From contig JAHRBC010000003.1 in the NCBI GenBank assembly GCA_022702545.1, positions 1,736,001-1,800,000 on the forward strand: DNA of 64,000 bases, read 5' to 3'. The position numbers were made by a program, and so were the translations under genes. Source of the stretch: Phycomyces nitens. Taxonomy: Eukaryota; Mucoromycota; Mucoromycetes; Mucorales; Phycomycetaceae. Below the pieces are notes generated by a model. It saw only the letters and a list, made by a program, of their open reading frames with translations. It searched no databases and had not been told where the DNA came from. Of this stretch, positions 48,786-57,628 are shown piece by piece; positions within the stretch are counted from its first letter, which is position 1, and every line of letters starts with the position of its first letter.

Positions 48786-49786
48786 ATGGCAAACCTTTCT
48801 CCAGGTGAGCAGGATAATCAAGAACCAAATTGTTATGATTTAAAAAATAAAAATAAAAAACCTGTTTATTCCAAAGATTCCAAGTCTGGAACTCCTTGCA
48901 AAAAGTCTCCATTCTGTGACCTCAAGACAAGTGATGACAGCATTCTTTATGCCACCTCGGAGAGACAGAAATGTCCAACCTGTTCGAGAATGTTAAAGTA
49001 CTTTTGCTACCGATGCTTTACGGTCATTGGAATGGACCGTTCCGAGGTACCATCCATCACTCTTCCGGTACCATTAGATGTGTAAGCCATAAATTAAATT
49101 TAGGAATATATATATATATATGCTTATAATTTGTCCTTTTAGAATCAAGCATGAGCAGGAACTGGATGGAAAATCAACTGCTATCCATGCCAGAGTACTT
49201 GCTGAAAACGATGTAGCCATTTATAACTGGCAAGAGATTCCGACATACGAACATCCTGAACGTGTTCTTATGCTTTTCCCCGGACCAGTAAGTTTAACTC
49301 TCTTTCTGTTGTTATTGATTCGTGTCATTAATTAAACTCTGATAAAAAAACAAGGATGCCAAAACCCTTGACCAAATTCCGCGTGAATCGTTTGACCGTA
49401 TTATAGTCATTGACGGCACTTGGCGCCAAGCAAAACGCATGGTGCGCGAAACACCCCAGCTAGGCCTTATGCAAAAGGTCACTATTGAACCTCGCCAGAC
49501 ATATTTCTGGCGCTACCAGCAATTGAGCGAAAATTACTTGGCCACCATAGAGGCAATTTACTATCTCTACCGCGAATTTGCAGAGACCTATGAGACACCC
49601 GATGGATACGATGGCCGCTATGATAATCTAATGTTTTATTATCGATTCTTTTATGAACTTATCCAGGACTATTATAAAGAGAAACCCCAAAAGAAGTTCA
49701 CTCATCGACACAAGCGTGATTATATTCAGTACGAGTCCAAAGAAGAAGACACTGATTCCAAAGAAACGAATAAAGAGGATCTCTAA
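48786..49786 (+). CDS. DTW-domain tRNA aminocarboxypropyltransferase (DTWD1-like), copy B
   Basis: Exons 48786-49081, 49143-49287 and 49355-49786 encode 290 aa. The zinc-ribbon-like CPTCSRMLKYFCYRC, the GPDAKTL join and the DGTW catalytic motif in VIDGTWRQAKR-like context are present. The middle exon is exactly 145 nt, as in copy A, and both flanking introns are at homologous codons. A further optional intron of 72 nt (48805-48876, GTGAGC donor, AAAG acceptor) lies where copy A has intron 1. It is in frame and stop-free, so the N-terminus may be 24 residues shorter. The function is as for copy A, and the two copies may modify different uridines. Confidence 0.86.
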
Positions 49787-50928
49787 GAGTATTCAATGGT
49801 CAGAGTACGTGGTATTTAAGGGCATATTAGCATTAGAGTAGCCATATTCAATCAATTAAAGCGAGTAATAGTGGAATGCACCAAGATTTCTTGCTGTTTT
49901 AAAGGAGCATTTCCTTGTATAGAAATCGATGGTTCTGGTAACCTTGATAATTGCTTGTCATCCAGGCTTCACTAGTGATCAACAAAAGAGTAAATTGATG
50001 CATTAGAACCGTTCATGATCATCTTAGTCTTTGTTAAACTACAACTAGAATTTCTAAATACTTTTTTATATAAATTCAAACCAAAATGCAGTAATATATT
50101 AGACATGTTTACAAGATCCAAAGGTTACAACTTTATTATTTGCTTAGAAACAGATACAAATATCAAATACAGTGTAGCAAGAGTTCCTGGACTGTGTTTT
50201 AATAGTACAAACACCGCTTTATGCATATCTATTCCGAGATTATTATAATACCTGCTTAATAGCGGATATACATTTATATAAGCAATAAAAATATTGTGTG
50301 TGGCTGTTTACATGTATGTACTTTACCAATTAATCTGTAGAAAAATGTTGTTTATTACCAAAGACGTTGTTTAGCTGTATAGGTTGCTTGTAATTACCAT
50401 ATTTGTTATATGTCGGAGATATAATATTATAAATTCCGATGTATAGACCCCTTTAAGAGTGTCACGCCAAAATATCTACATCCTTTCATCTTTATTCTTG
50501 AATACCACATTGGAGTTGTAACAAGGTATTAAAAGACGCCACCAATAGAAAGCAATAGACCTTTTTAAGTGTATAATTTATGCTTATATATATCTAAGTT
50601 CACTTGGATTGATGCAAAAAAAGTTGATCTTTAGCTTCATAAACTTTTTTTTTCTGCGAGTAAATATTGATCTATTACATTTAATAGATATATAAATGTT
50701 TTCTATTATTTAACATTTAATGAAATATTTAGAATAACAATTAGTAGCAGTGTATAGATTATTATCACTGTGCCAATATTGTAGAAAATAACCTTTTTAT
50801 TCTGAATACAGCACAAAATCAATTTTAGATTAGAAATAACACTAGTTGATTTTCATTTTGTTTTTGTTTTTTGCGCGCATACTTTTTGATATTAGTATTA
50901 GGAGAAGCATGGTATTACTTTCCCTACT
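49787..50928. other. AT-rich intergenic DNA
   Basis: About 1.1 kb between DTW copy B and the gag-like gene. I looked for reverse transcriptase, integrase or LTR sequence linked to the gag-like gene and recognised none. No other gene is seen. Confidence 0.45.
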
Positions 50929-52179
50929 TTAATCCTTCTTGTCACTGCAGTAATGTTTATGGGACCAGAGTTCATGACAGTGTCGGCAGGTTTTGTTTTG
51001 GACTCTCATGTCAATGTCATACGCCGTAAGCTGTAATTCTCGGCAGCCTTTAGTCTCACAAATGATTTCTTTTCTTGCCATGGGACAAAAAAGCTTGGAT
51101 TGTTTACTAGGAGTAGTACCGGCCAGTCTATGGCGAGAGTATCCAGCCCCAACGTCGACATATTTTCGTAGCTCAGGATTGCATTGTTGTGGACGTTCGC
51201 GCTTAGAGCTTGCCAATGAGTTGTTGGAGCGCAGAGGCAGTCTTCTGGTGTTTGCTGAACTGGTGTATATCCTATTATTTTCGGATTTTACTTTACGGTA
51301 TAGTGATGGACTAAAAGATGTCAGTGGTTTATCGGTACTCTTGTTATCCAAACTAGAGCTTTTTTTGTGGGTTGGAAGGGTCTGAGTGGATGATAGTGTT
51401 ATGGGATCGTTGTTCTTTGCCATTATTTTGTAGATACGACCATTAATCTCTAGTTGCCGATATATATCAAACTTTTCTCTCAGCAGTTGTTTGACCTGTT
51501 CCCAAGGCAATAGTTTATCCTTTAGATTCTCGTCGTACCATTGTTCGTGCTCTTTTCCTAGAGATTCGGGTAGCCACTTGCTCCACACCGAGTTAATATC
51601 TTCTTTTCTTGTCGTTATGGTTGTCTCGAATATCGACAGATAGTCATCAATTGATCCAAACACGCGATCCTGAGGATTCAGAAAGTTGGATCCCAATAGA
51701 CGTAGTTTTGGAATCCTTGTAGCAAAAAACTTGTTTCTTAAATTATAGTGCCATGCCTTTGGTTTTATCCATAGCCTTGGACCATAACACTTTAATCTCG
51801 ATGTAAAGAATAGATTCATTGCTGTAGAAACCCTTGAGATTTCTGCTAGGCGTTCCTCGGCTTCTTTAGTGTTTTCAATATATTTCTGTTGGGCACAATA
51901 CTGCTTGATGAGCCTGTAAAGATTGCTTTCGTACGCCGAGATGATCCTGTCAATTTCTTGGATATCTGTCGTCTCAATCTTTTTCTGGATCTGATCCTTA
52001 TCGGTGATGTTTCCATTGATGAATGAGAGTGGAATAAACGTGTTTTGCGGTTCGCTGTCTCGTCTGATGTATTCTTTCTTATAAGTCTTTTTTACTTTAC
52101 TTTGCCGGGATTGCTCGCAAGGCTTATGGCCTGATGAAGGAAAATTTGAAGACCAGGTAAGATTTTTCGTCACAGTCAT
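50929..52179 (-). CDS. Stand-alone retrotransposon Gag-like protein
   Basis: Uninterrupted frame of 416 aa. The central part (about 160-250) resembles the retrotransposon gag (capsid) domain, with the helical pattern WSKWLPESLGKEHEQWYDEN then LLPWEQVKQLLREKFD. A Ser/Arg-rich linker follows, and the C-terminus has a Cys/His cluster, CRHCHELWSHKHYC, similar to but not matching a classical CCHC zinc knuckle. No protease, reverse transcriptase or integrase frame is recognised in the flanking 1-2 kb, and no LTRs were found. The frame is intact over 1.25 kb of AT-rich DNA, which suggests recent arrival or selection. Gag domestication is a possible interpretation. It could also be the 5' part of an element truncated on insertion. 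Confidence 0.7.
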   Translation of the reverse strand: MTVTKNLTWSSNFPSSGHKPCEQSRQSKVKKTYKKEYIRRDSEPQNTFIPLSFINGNITDKDQIQKKIETTDIQEIDRIISAYESNLYRLIKQYCAQQKYIENTKEAEERLAEISRVSTAMNLFFTSRLKCYGPRLWIKPKAWHYNLRNKFFATRIPKLRLLGSNFLNPQDRVFGSIDDYLSIFETTITTRKEDINSVWSKWLPESLGKEHEQWYDENLKDKLLPWEQVKQLLREKFDIYRQLEINGRIYKIMAKNNDPITLSSTQTLPTHKKSSSLDNKSTDKPLTSFSPSLYRKVKSENNRIYTSSANTRRLPLRSNNSLASSKRERPQQCNPELRKYVDVGAGYSRHRLAGTTPSKQSKLFCPMARKEIICETKGCRELQLTAYDIDMRVQNKTCRHCHELWSHKHYCSDKKD

Positions 52180-53878
52180 ATTTAATAATCGGTATATGAC
52201 TATAGGTTTTCTTTTTTTTTGGGAGAGTAAAATAGAGTAGGAGATCCTTGAAGAATGATGATGATGATGATCCTACATATAATTCTATTTTGCTTTTATA
52301 GCTTTTCTTGATGGCTAATGAATAAGCCAAAGCAAGGCAGATTTTTGGTAGAACAGCATGGCCATTCTTCGGTGAAACACTTGGCAACTTCATTCCTATA
52401 TGTGTCTATTAGACATATAGCCTTTGCTAATTTCCTGAATCAAATCTCCTAAGTATTATGGTAATACATGCGACAAGAGATTGGACTACCTTTAGAAGTG
52501 GAGCAACAGCTAATATCAAAAGTCGGTGCTTTTTTTTAATTATAATAATAATAATATATAATATAAAAAAAAGAGAGAAAGCCTTTGGACATTTGAAAAT
52601 AAACAATGTTTGGTAGCTATTACATAGAAATGCTTGGTAGAATCGAGTTGTAATGGTAACATTAAGATGTCTTGTTATTTTTAGAATATTTCATGATTTC
52701 ATGGTATATCCCATTTGCAAGATCTCGTAGTATAATTGAATCATTTTGAAACACTTTTATTTTTGGCAAACAAACTCGTTGATTTTTTTTTTGTCTTTTT
52801 GCTCAGTATATATACAAGGATATTTACAATGAGATTTAATATAGTCGTTTCCTTTGACTGACGCTGAGGATATCTAGATGTAGTATAATAATATACTTGT
52901 CCTATAGACCATACATATTATTTTTATAAAAGAAAAGGCATTTATCAGACTTTGTTTCTGGGCCATATAATGTATTCTCCGAGCATGGTATGTTTCAGCT
53001 TCCTTTTCTTTTTTTAAAGGAAAAAAGCAAGACATTACTACAATCACGTTTGTGCTCATACAATCTAATAAACTTGCTCGTACGCTATAGCCGCATTACA
53101 ATTGACGGTGTAGTTATAATGACTCGTATGGCCATTTGTGATCTGCAGTTATCAAGTGTTTCTTTGATCTATAGTACTTTGCATCCTATTTGCCAAGTTT
53201 CACTCTACCTGATTCACTTTGAAATCTAATCTGTCAGGGCAAACCAAATACCCCTGGATCTAGACGAGAGACTATATGATACATGTCTTTTATTTGCAAT
53301 AAACATGGTTGAATGGCTCTTTGACCAAATAAATAATAGATAGTATTTCTATAATCAAGTAATTAAAGCCATCATATTCACAGAATAGCCAGTTTAAGCT
53401 ATTCATTCCAATACCCGGACAAATAAATCTTTTTTTTTGTAAAAAAAAATAATCGTCATGGCTGATCCGTATTGGTCCTAGGCTTCTACAGATCTTCTTT
53501 TGCCTGCCTGGAGAAATAAGCTCAAAATGTAAACCAAGCAGGCGGAGACTAACTTGAGAGGGTCTAGTGCACACCAGAGGGAATTGTAGAGTTTTGCTTC
53601 TTTTTTGGTGTCTACCATGACTGAATGTCATTACATATATCATAGTATTAGTATTATTATTATTATTAGCAGTAAATTCAGTAATGGCGACAGACTACGA
53701 TCTGGGATTTATCCAGTACGACACCAAGCTGAACAATAGAACGTAAAATTTGACATGAACCAAATTAGGTAAGATCGCCCTTTCCAACGTCATTTTGGCA
53801 GAGAGAGTCTGTTCTGATTCAAAAGGTTCATATCATCATTATCTCATCCTGACGCTCCTTGGGTGGCAGTGAATTTTG
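52180..53878. other. AT-rich intergenic DNA
   Basis: About 1.7 kb upstream of both the gag-like gene and the repeat protein. It has a GAT microsatellite near 52256-52270 and a T8 GT A9 near-palindrome around 53431-53449. A 117-codon minus frame at 53290-53643 has no recognisable domain and was not called. Confidence 0.4.
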
Positions 53879-53886
53879 TATAAAAG
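53879..53886 (+). promoter_or_regulatory. TATA box of the repeat-protein gene
   Basis: TATAAAAG, a consensus TATA element, lies 62 bp before the ATG at 53941 with no ATG in between. The position suits a strongly inducible gene. Inferred, with no transcript start data. Confidence 0.65.
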
Positions 53887-53940
53887 GAGGCCAAGTGGAG
53901 ATCAATCGAAAATTATAAACAACTTGCTATACTTTACAAC

Positions 53941-55278
53941 ATGTCTCAATTCACAAACACCAACACAAACACCAACTCTGCCGGAAACTACTCTGGTGCT
54001 CAGGTTGATCCCACCCTTGTAGACCAGACTCCTCCTCGTACTGGAGTCACAGGCACACACTCTGCTGGCCAGTCTCATCACCTTGGAGGCAACCATGGTT
54101 CTGGAATCCCAACTACTCACACCGATGGAAACACTGGTGCACGCACTGGTCCCTACAGCAATGGAAACACTGCCGGTATTAGCCATGGAAACACTGCTGG
54201 AAATGCTGGAATCTACAACAACGAGATGTCCGGTCTAAAGGGATCTCACCCTGGAGAGAATGTCGGTGTCCGCTCTACTGACCATCATACCTCTGGTCTT
54301 ACTGGAAACACTGGTATCCATTCTAATGACCATCATACCTCTGGTCTTACTGGAAACACTGGCACTCACACTGGCAACCATCATACCTCTGGTCTTACTG
54401 GAAACACTGGCACCCACACTGGTGGACATCATCACACTGGTGAACACCATCACACTGGTGAACATCATCCATCTGGTATTGCCGGCAACAACACTGGTAT
54501 CAATTCTACTCATCCCTCATCTGGTCTTACTGGAGCACACTCTGGTGCTCACACTGGTGAACATCATCCCTCTGGTATTGCTGGTAGCAACACTGGTATC
54601 AATTCTACTCATCCCTCATCCGGTCTTACTGGAGCACACTCTGGTGCTCACATTGGCGAACATCATCCCTCTGGTCTTGATGGCAACTACTCTGGAAACA
54701 ACACTACTGGTGTAACCGGGAACCGTACCGGGAATCATCTTGGTGAGCCCCATTCTTCACCTTATACTGACTCCCGTACTGGTGCCCACACTGGCGAATC
54801 CCATTCTCCTGCCTTTACCGGACACCACTCTGGTCACCACAATGGCGCTCCTAGCGATGTCTATGCCAAGGATTATGGATCTGGCCAAACTGGTGTCCCA
54901 ACTGGTTCAAGCAATGGTGGAGTCCCTGGTGCAGCTGCAGGTGTCTACAGTGGTGGTGTTTCTGGTGTGCCTCATGGATCCGGTTCCTCAAACCTCGGAT
55001 CCCGTACTGCTGGAAATGTTGATGGAACCCATTCCTCCACCAATGACCCCTTGAAGAATGTCACTGCATCTCACCATGATACCAAGCATGATGTTCTTGA
55101 CCCCCATCATGAAAGCAAGCGCGACATCTCTGACCATAACCTTGCTGATCATAACACCTCCCCTACTGCTGGTGATAAGATCAAGGGTAACCTTCAAAAG
55201 ATTGCCGGAAAGATCACCAACAACCCTGTCAAGGTAGCCGAAGGTGAAGAGCTGGCTGCTACTGGACACGGTCTCTAA
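53941..55278 (+). CDS. Gly/Thr/His-rich tandem-repeat protein with CsbD-like tail
   Basis: Single exon, 445 aa, extremely hydrophilic and rich in Gly, Thr, Ser, His and Asn. Two kinds of tandem repeat are visible: three 16-residue units of the form HHTSGLTGNTG plus five variable residues, and three 33-residue units starting GEHHPSGIAG and containing GINSTHPSSGLTGAHSG. The last 40 residues, with DKIKGNLQKIAGKITNNP, resemble the CsbD-like stress motif KxKGxxxxxxGKxT. There is no signal peptide. The composition matches hydrophilins or LEA-like desiccation proteins, which stay disordered and protect cell contents. The His clusters could bind metals. A TATA box suggests regulated, high expression. 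The stress role is inferred. Confidence 0.75.
   Translation: MSQFTNTNTNTNSAGNYSGAQVDPTLVDQTPPRTGVTGTHSAGQSHHLGGNHGSGIPTTHTDGNTGARTGPYSNGNTAGISHGNTAGNAGIYNNEMSGLKGSHPGENVGVRSTDHHTSGLTGNTGIHSNDHHTSGLTGNTGTHTGNHHTSGLTGNTGTHTGGHHHTGEHHHTGEHHPSGIAGNNTGINSTHPSSGLTGAHSGAHTGEHHPSGIAGSNTGINSTHPSSGLTGAHSGAHIGEHHPSGLDGNYSGNNTTGVTGNRTGNHLGEPHSSPYTDSRTGAHTGESHSPAFTGHHSGHHNGAPSDVYAKDYGSGQTGVPTGSSNGGVPGAAAGVYSGGVSGVPHGSGSSNLGSRTAGNVDGTHSSTNDPLKNVTASHHDTKHDVLDPHHESKRDISDHNLADHNTSPTAGDKIKGNLQKIAGKITNNPVKVAEGEELAATGHGL
54280..54423 (+). repeat. 48-bp coding tandem repeat, three copies
   Basis: Three head-to-tail 48-bp units inside the repeat-protein gene, each encoding about HHTSGLTGNTG plus five residues. 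Differences are few, so length change by slippage is likely. Confidence 0.88.
54457..54753 (+). repeat. 99-bp coding tandem repeat, three copies
   Basis: Units start at 54457, 54556 and 54655. The first two are almost identical; the third keeps the start GEHHPSG and then diverges. They encode 33-residue blocks of the same protein. Confidence 0.85.
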
Positions 55279-55571
55279 GTCTCTACCGGTTCTCGATTCT
55301 GTACATATTTATAAATACATTGATTTATACTAGTTTTCGAACAAATAGTTTTTTTTAAAAAAGAATTGCTTATAAAGTAATATTTTGTATAAAATATGTA
55401 TATGTTTGTATTTAGATTTGTACTATAGAAATATGTGTAAATAATATAAGTATACAGTAATGGAATAAATGTTTCTACAAGACAAGACCTCGATTCCAAT
55501 GAAAAAGGGTTATGATATTAATAAAAGTACACTTGAAAAAGAAGATCAAGCATGCAGACTTGGGGGGGTGT

Positions 55572-56541
55572 TTAGCAACAGCGGCCGTTGATGTAACCCT
55601 TTTTACGCCCATAGAGAGACTCACTGGACAGAGTCATGATCTCACCGGTCAAGTCAAGCTCTAGTTGAGGGACCTTGATCATCTTGGCAATGTAGGAAAA
55701 CGCTTCTTCGATATTTGTACCGTCCTTGGCACTTGTTTCAAAATACGGTAATCGCATCCTTTCAGAAGATTTCTGTGTGGCCCATATACGGGCTTGTCTT
55801 CTAGACACAATGCGGTTGTCTATGTCGATCTTATTACCGATCATCAAAAAGGGGAAATCCTTGGCGTCTTCTTCAGGAAGTGAAGACTGCTTTAGAAAGT
55901 CATCGCGCCAACGCTCTATTCCCTCCCACACAAAAAAAGAGCTCTAGTCATTGGTCTTTTTTTTTGTTTTGGCATAAATGCAGGGCTTCCCTCAAGGAAA
56001 CCCGCTTATAAAAGTCAAATATATTTACCCAAATGTTGAAAGGATGCATAGTTATTGACATCATACACCAATATACAGGCATCTGCTCCGCGATAATACG
56101 CCACACCAAGTGATTGAAATCGCTCTTGACCAGCAGTGTCCCAAAGCTGGAGAGTAACCTTTGTATTGTCGTCTTTCTGGACCTCCTTGGTAATAAAATC
56201 GGCACCTATTAAATGTATCTTTAATTATTATTTTTTCAAAATAGATATTCCTTTTTAAACAGTAAATCCGGTATACCTATTGTGGCCTTGTATGCATTTG
56301 TGAACCTCTTGTGGATAAACTAATGTAGACAATTTGTTGTTGGTTTGAAATGTCATTAGATTCTCAAATTATATACACAAACTGTACCTGGTTGCGCAAA
56401 CTGGTCTGATACATTTCCAAAGAGCGCAAAAGTGGAATGAGTGACGGCTTGGTGAAGAAGACCAGAGCTTGTGGTGATTCAACCTACCTTGCCAACTCCA
56501 CCATCGCCGATAAGTACTACTTTGAGAATATCTTTTGGCAT
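55572..56541 (-). CDS. YPT7: Rab7-family GTPase (Ypt7)
   Basis: Five exons (56541-56488, 56405-56388, 56319-56277, 56205-56029, 55915-55572) encode 211 aa. All G motifs are present: GDGGVGKTS, the WDTAGQERF switch II, NKID and ETSAKDG. The Rab7-type stretch [20 protein letters not shown] is present, and a CC prenylation end (GRCC). The Thr and Ser after the P-loop Lys come from an 18-nt microexon (TSLRNQ) between two introns. Alternative acceptors give Pro at this position and break the P-loop, so the microexon is required. Family role: vacuole fusion and late endosome traffic. The ATG faces UreF across 189 bp. Confidence 0.92.
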
Positions 56542-56730
56542 TGGAGGTTAATGAGGTCAATTGTAGTAAATGGGGGTTCAGGCCGAGATTGCAGCAAAAG
56601 GAAAAAGGAAAAAAAGGAATGAATATATAATGTAATAGATTATTATATTATATATTTATACACACATGTATATAAAAAAAAGGGTCCACTGACGCTGCTT
56701 TAAATAAAGATAACCCCAAGTCATGGTCAT

Positions 56731-57550
56731 ATGATAAGCAGTCTTTCTCTCTTGGTACATTTGATGAATACATCATTACCATTTGTGTCCAATGAGACCA
56801 GTAGCTGGCTCCTCTACATCCTCACCGATTCAGCCCTTCCGACCGGTGGATTTGTAGCTTCGTCAGGCCTAGAGGCCACCTATCAGGCCGGTCTTTTGGC
56901 AGCAGACAACCTCTCTGACTTTGTCACCACCTCTGCTCATTCTTATGCCTGGCAAACAAATGGTTTTGTTAGGGCAGGCTACGAGGCACCTGACAACACT
57001 GACCCCATTTCGCATCTCGAGGAATCTGATTCTATATGTGATGCTGTGATGGTGGCCAATACGGTAGCAAGACGTGCTTCACTCGCGCAGGGTGTTGCTA
57101 TGCTCACTCTGTACCTCAAATGCTTCGTCAAGGACGCTACCCCAGAGGGTGTCAAGGTTGTCAAGGGTTGGAAGAACAAGATTCGTGCTGGCCAGACCGA
57201 TGGACATTTCTCGATATGCTTTGGACTTATTTGTCGCTATCTGGATGTGGATCTAGGTAAATTAGATCTAGATTATTGTTGACTTGTTTATTGATCCAAT
57301 GTCCAAAGAAAACACTTTGCATCTCTGGCTCTATCTCTTTACACGATCATTGTACTCTTCGGCCGTTCGACTGAATATCATTGGACCTTATGAAGCACAG
57401 CGGCTACTGCTAGATTCCCGGGGGTCGATAGAGAAGATTGTAAAGAAAACAAAGGATCTGACAGTAGATGATTGCTGCCAGACCAACCCCCTTCTTGACG
57501 TGTGTCAGGGTATGCACGATCGATTGTATTCTAGACTTTTTAACAGTTGA
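56731..57550 (+). CDS. Urease accessory protein UreF
   Basis: Two exons (56731-57256 and 57309-57550) encode 255 aa. TDSALPTGGFVASSGLEAT is the highly conserved UreF motif, and an all-helical fold follows, including the RLNIIGPYEAQ block near the C-terminus. Family role: with UreD and UreG it assembles the nickel active site of urease; UreF acts as a gatekeeper for UreG GTPase. Its presence implies a functional urease elsewhere in the genome. A second in-frame ATG at 56764 may be the true start, because the first 11 residues are not conserved-looking. Confidence 0.9.
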
Positions 57551-57628
57551 AATGTAATAATGTATAAATAATTAAACCACCAAGAAGATAGTCTGCAATT
57601 GCAGTATATGATTAAAGGGTTATGTTTG

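Noticed and set aside
53290..53643. 117-codon minus frame upstream of the repeat protein
   Set aside because: There is no domain, no convincing start context, and it spans a T/A homopolymer near-palindrome.
54260..54715. 151-codon forward frame of repeated Thr-Leu-Ile-Pro-Leu-Val-Leu, and a minus-strand Met/Val/Ser frame over the same DNA
   Set aside because: Both are shadows created by the in-frame tandem repeats of the Gly/Thr/His protein, which has the longer frame, a TATA box and a CsbD-like tail.
54280..54753. Regularly spaced repeats resembling a CRISPR array
   Set aside because: The units are contiguous multiples of three without unique spacers and lie inside a eukaryotic coding frame.
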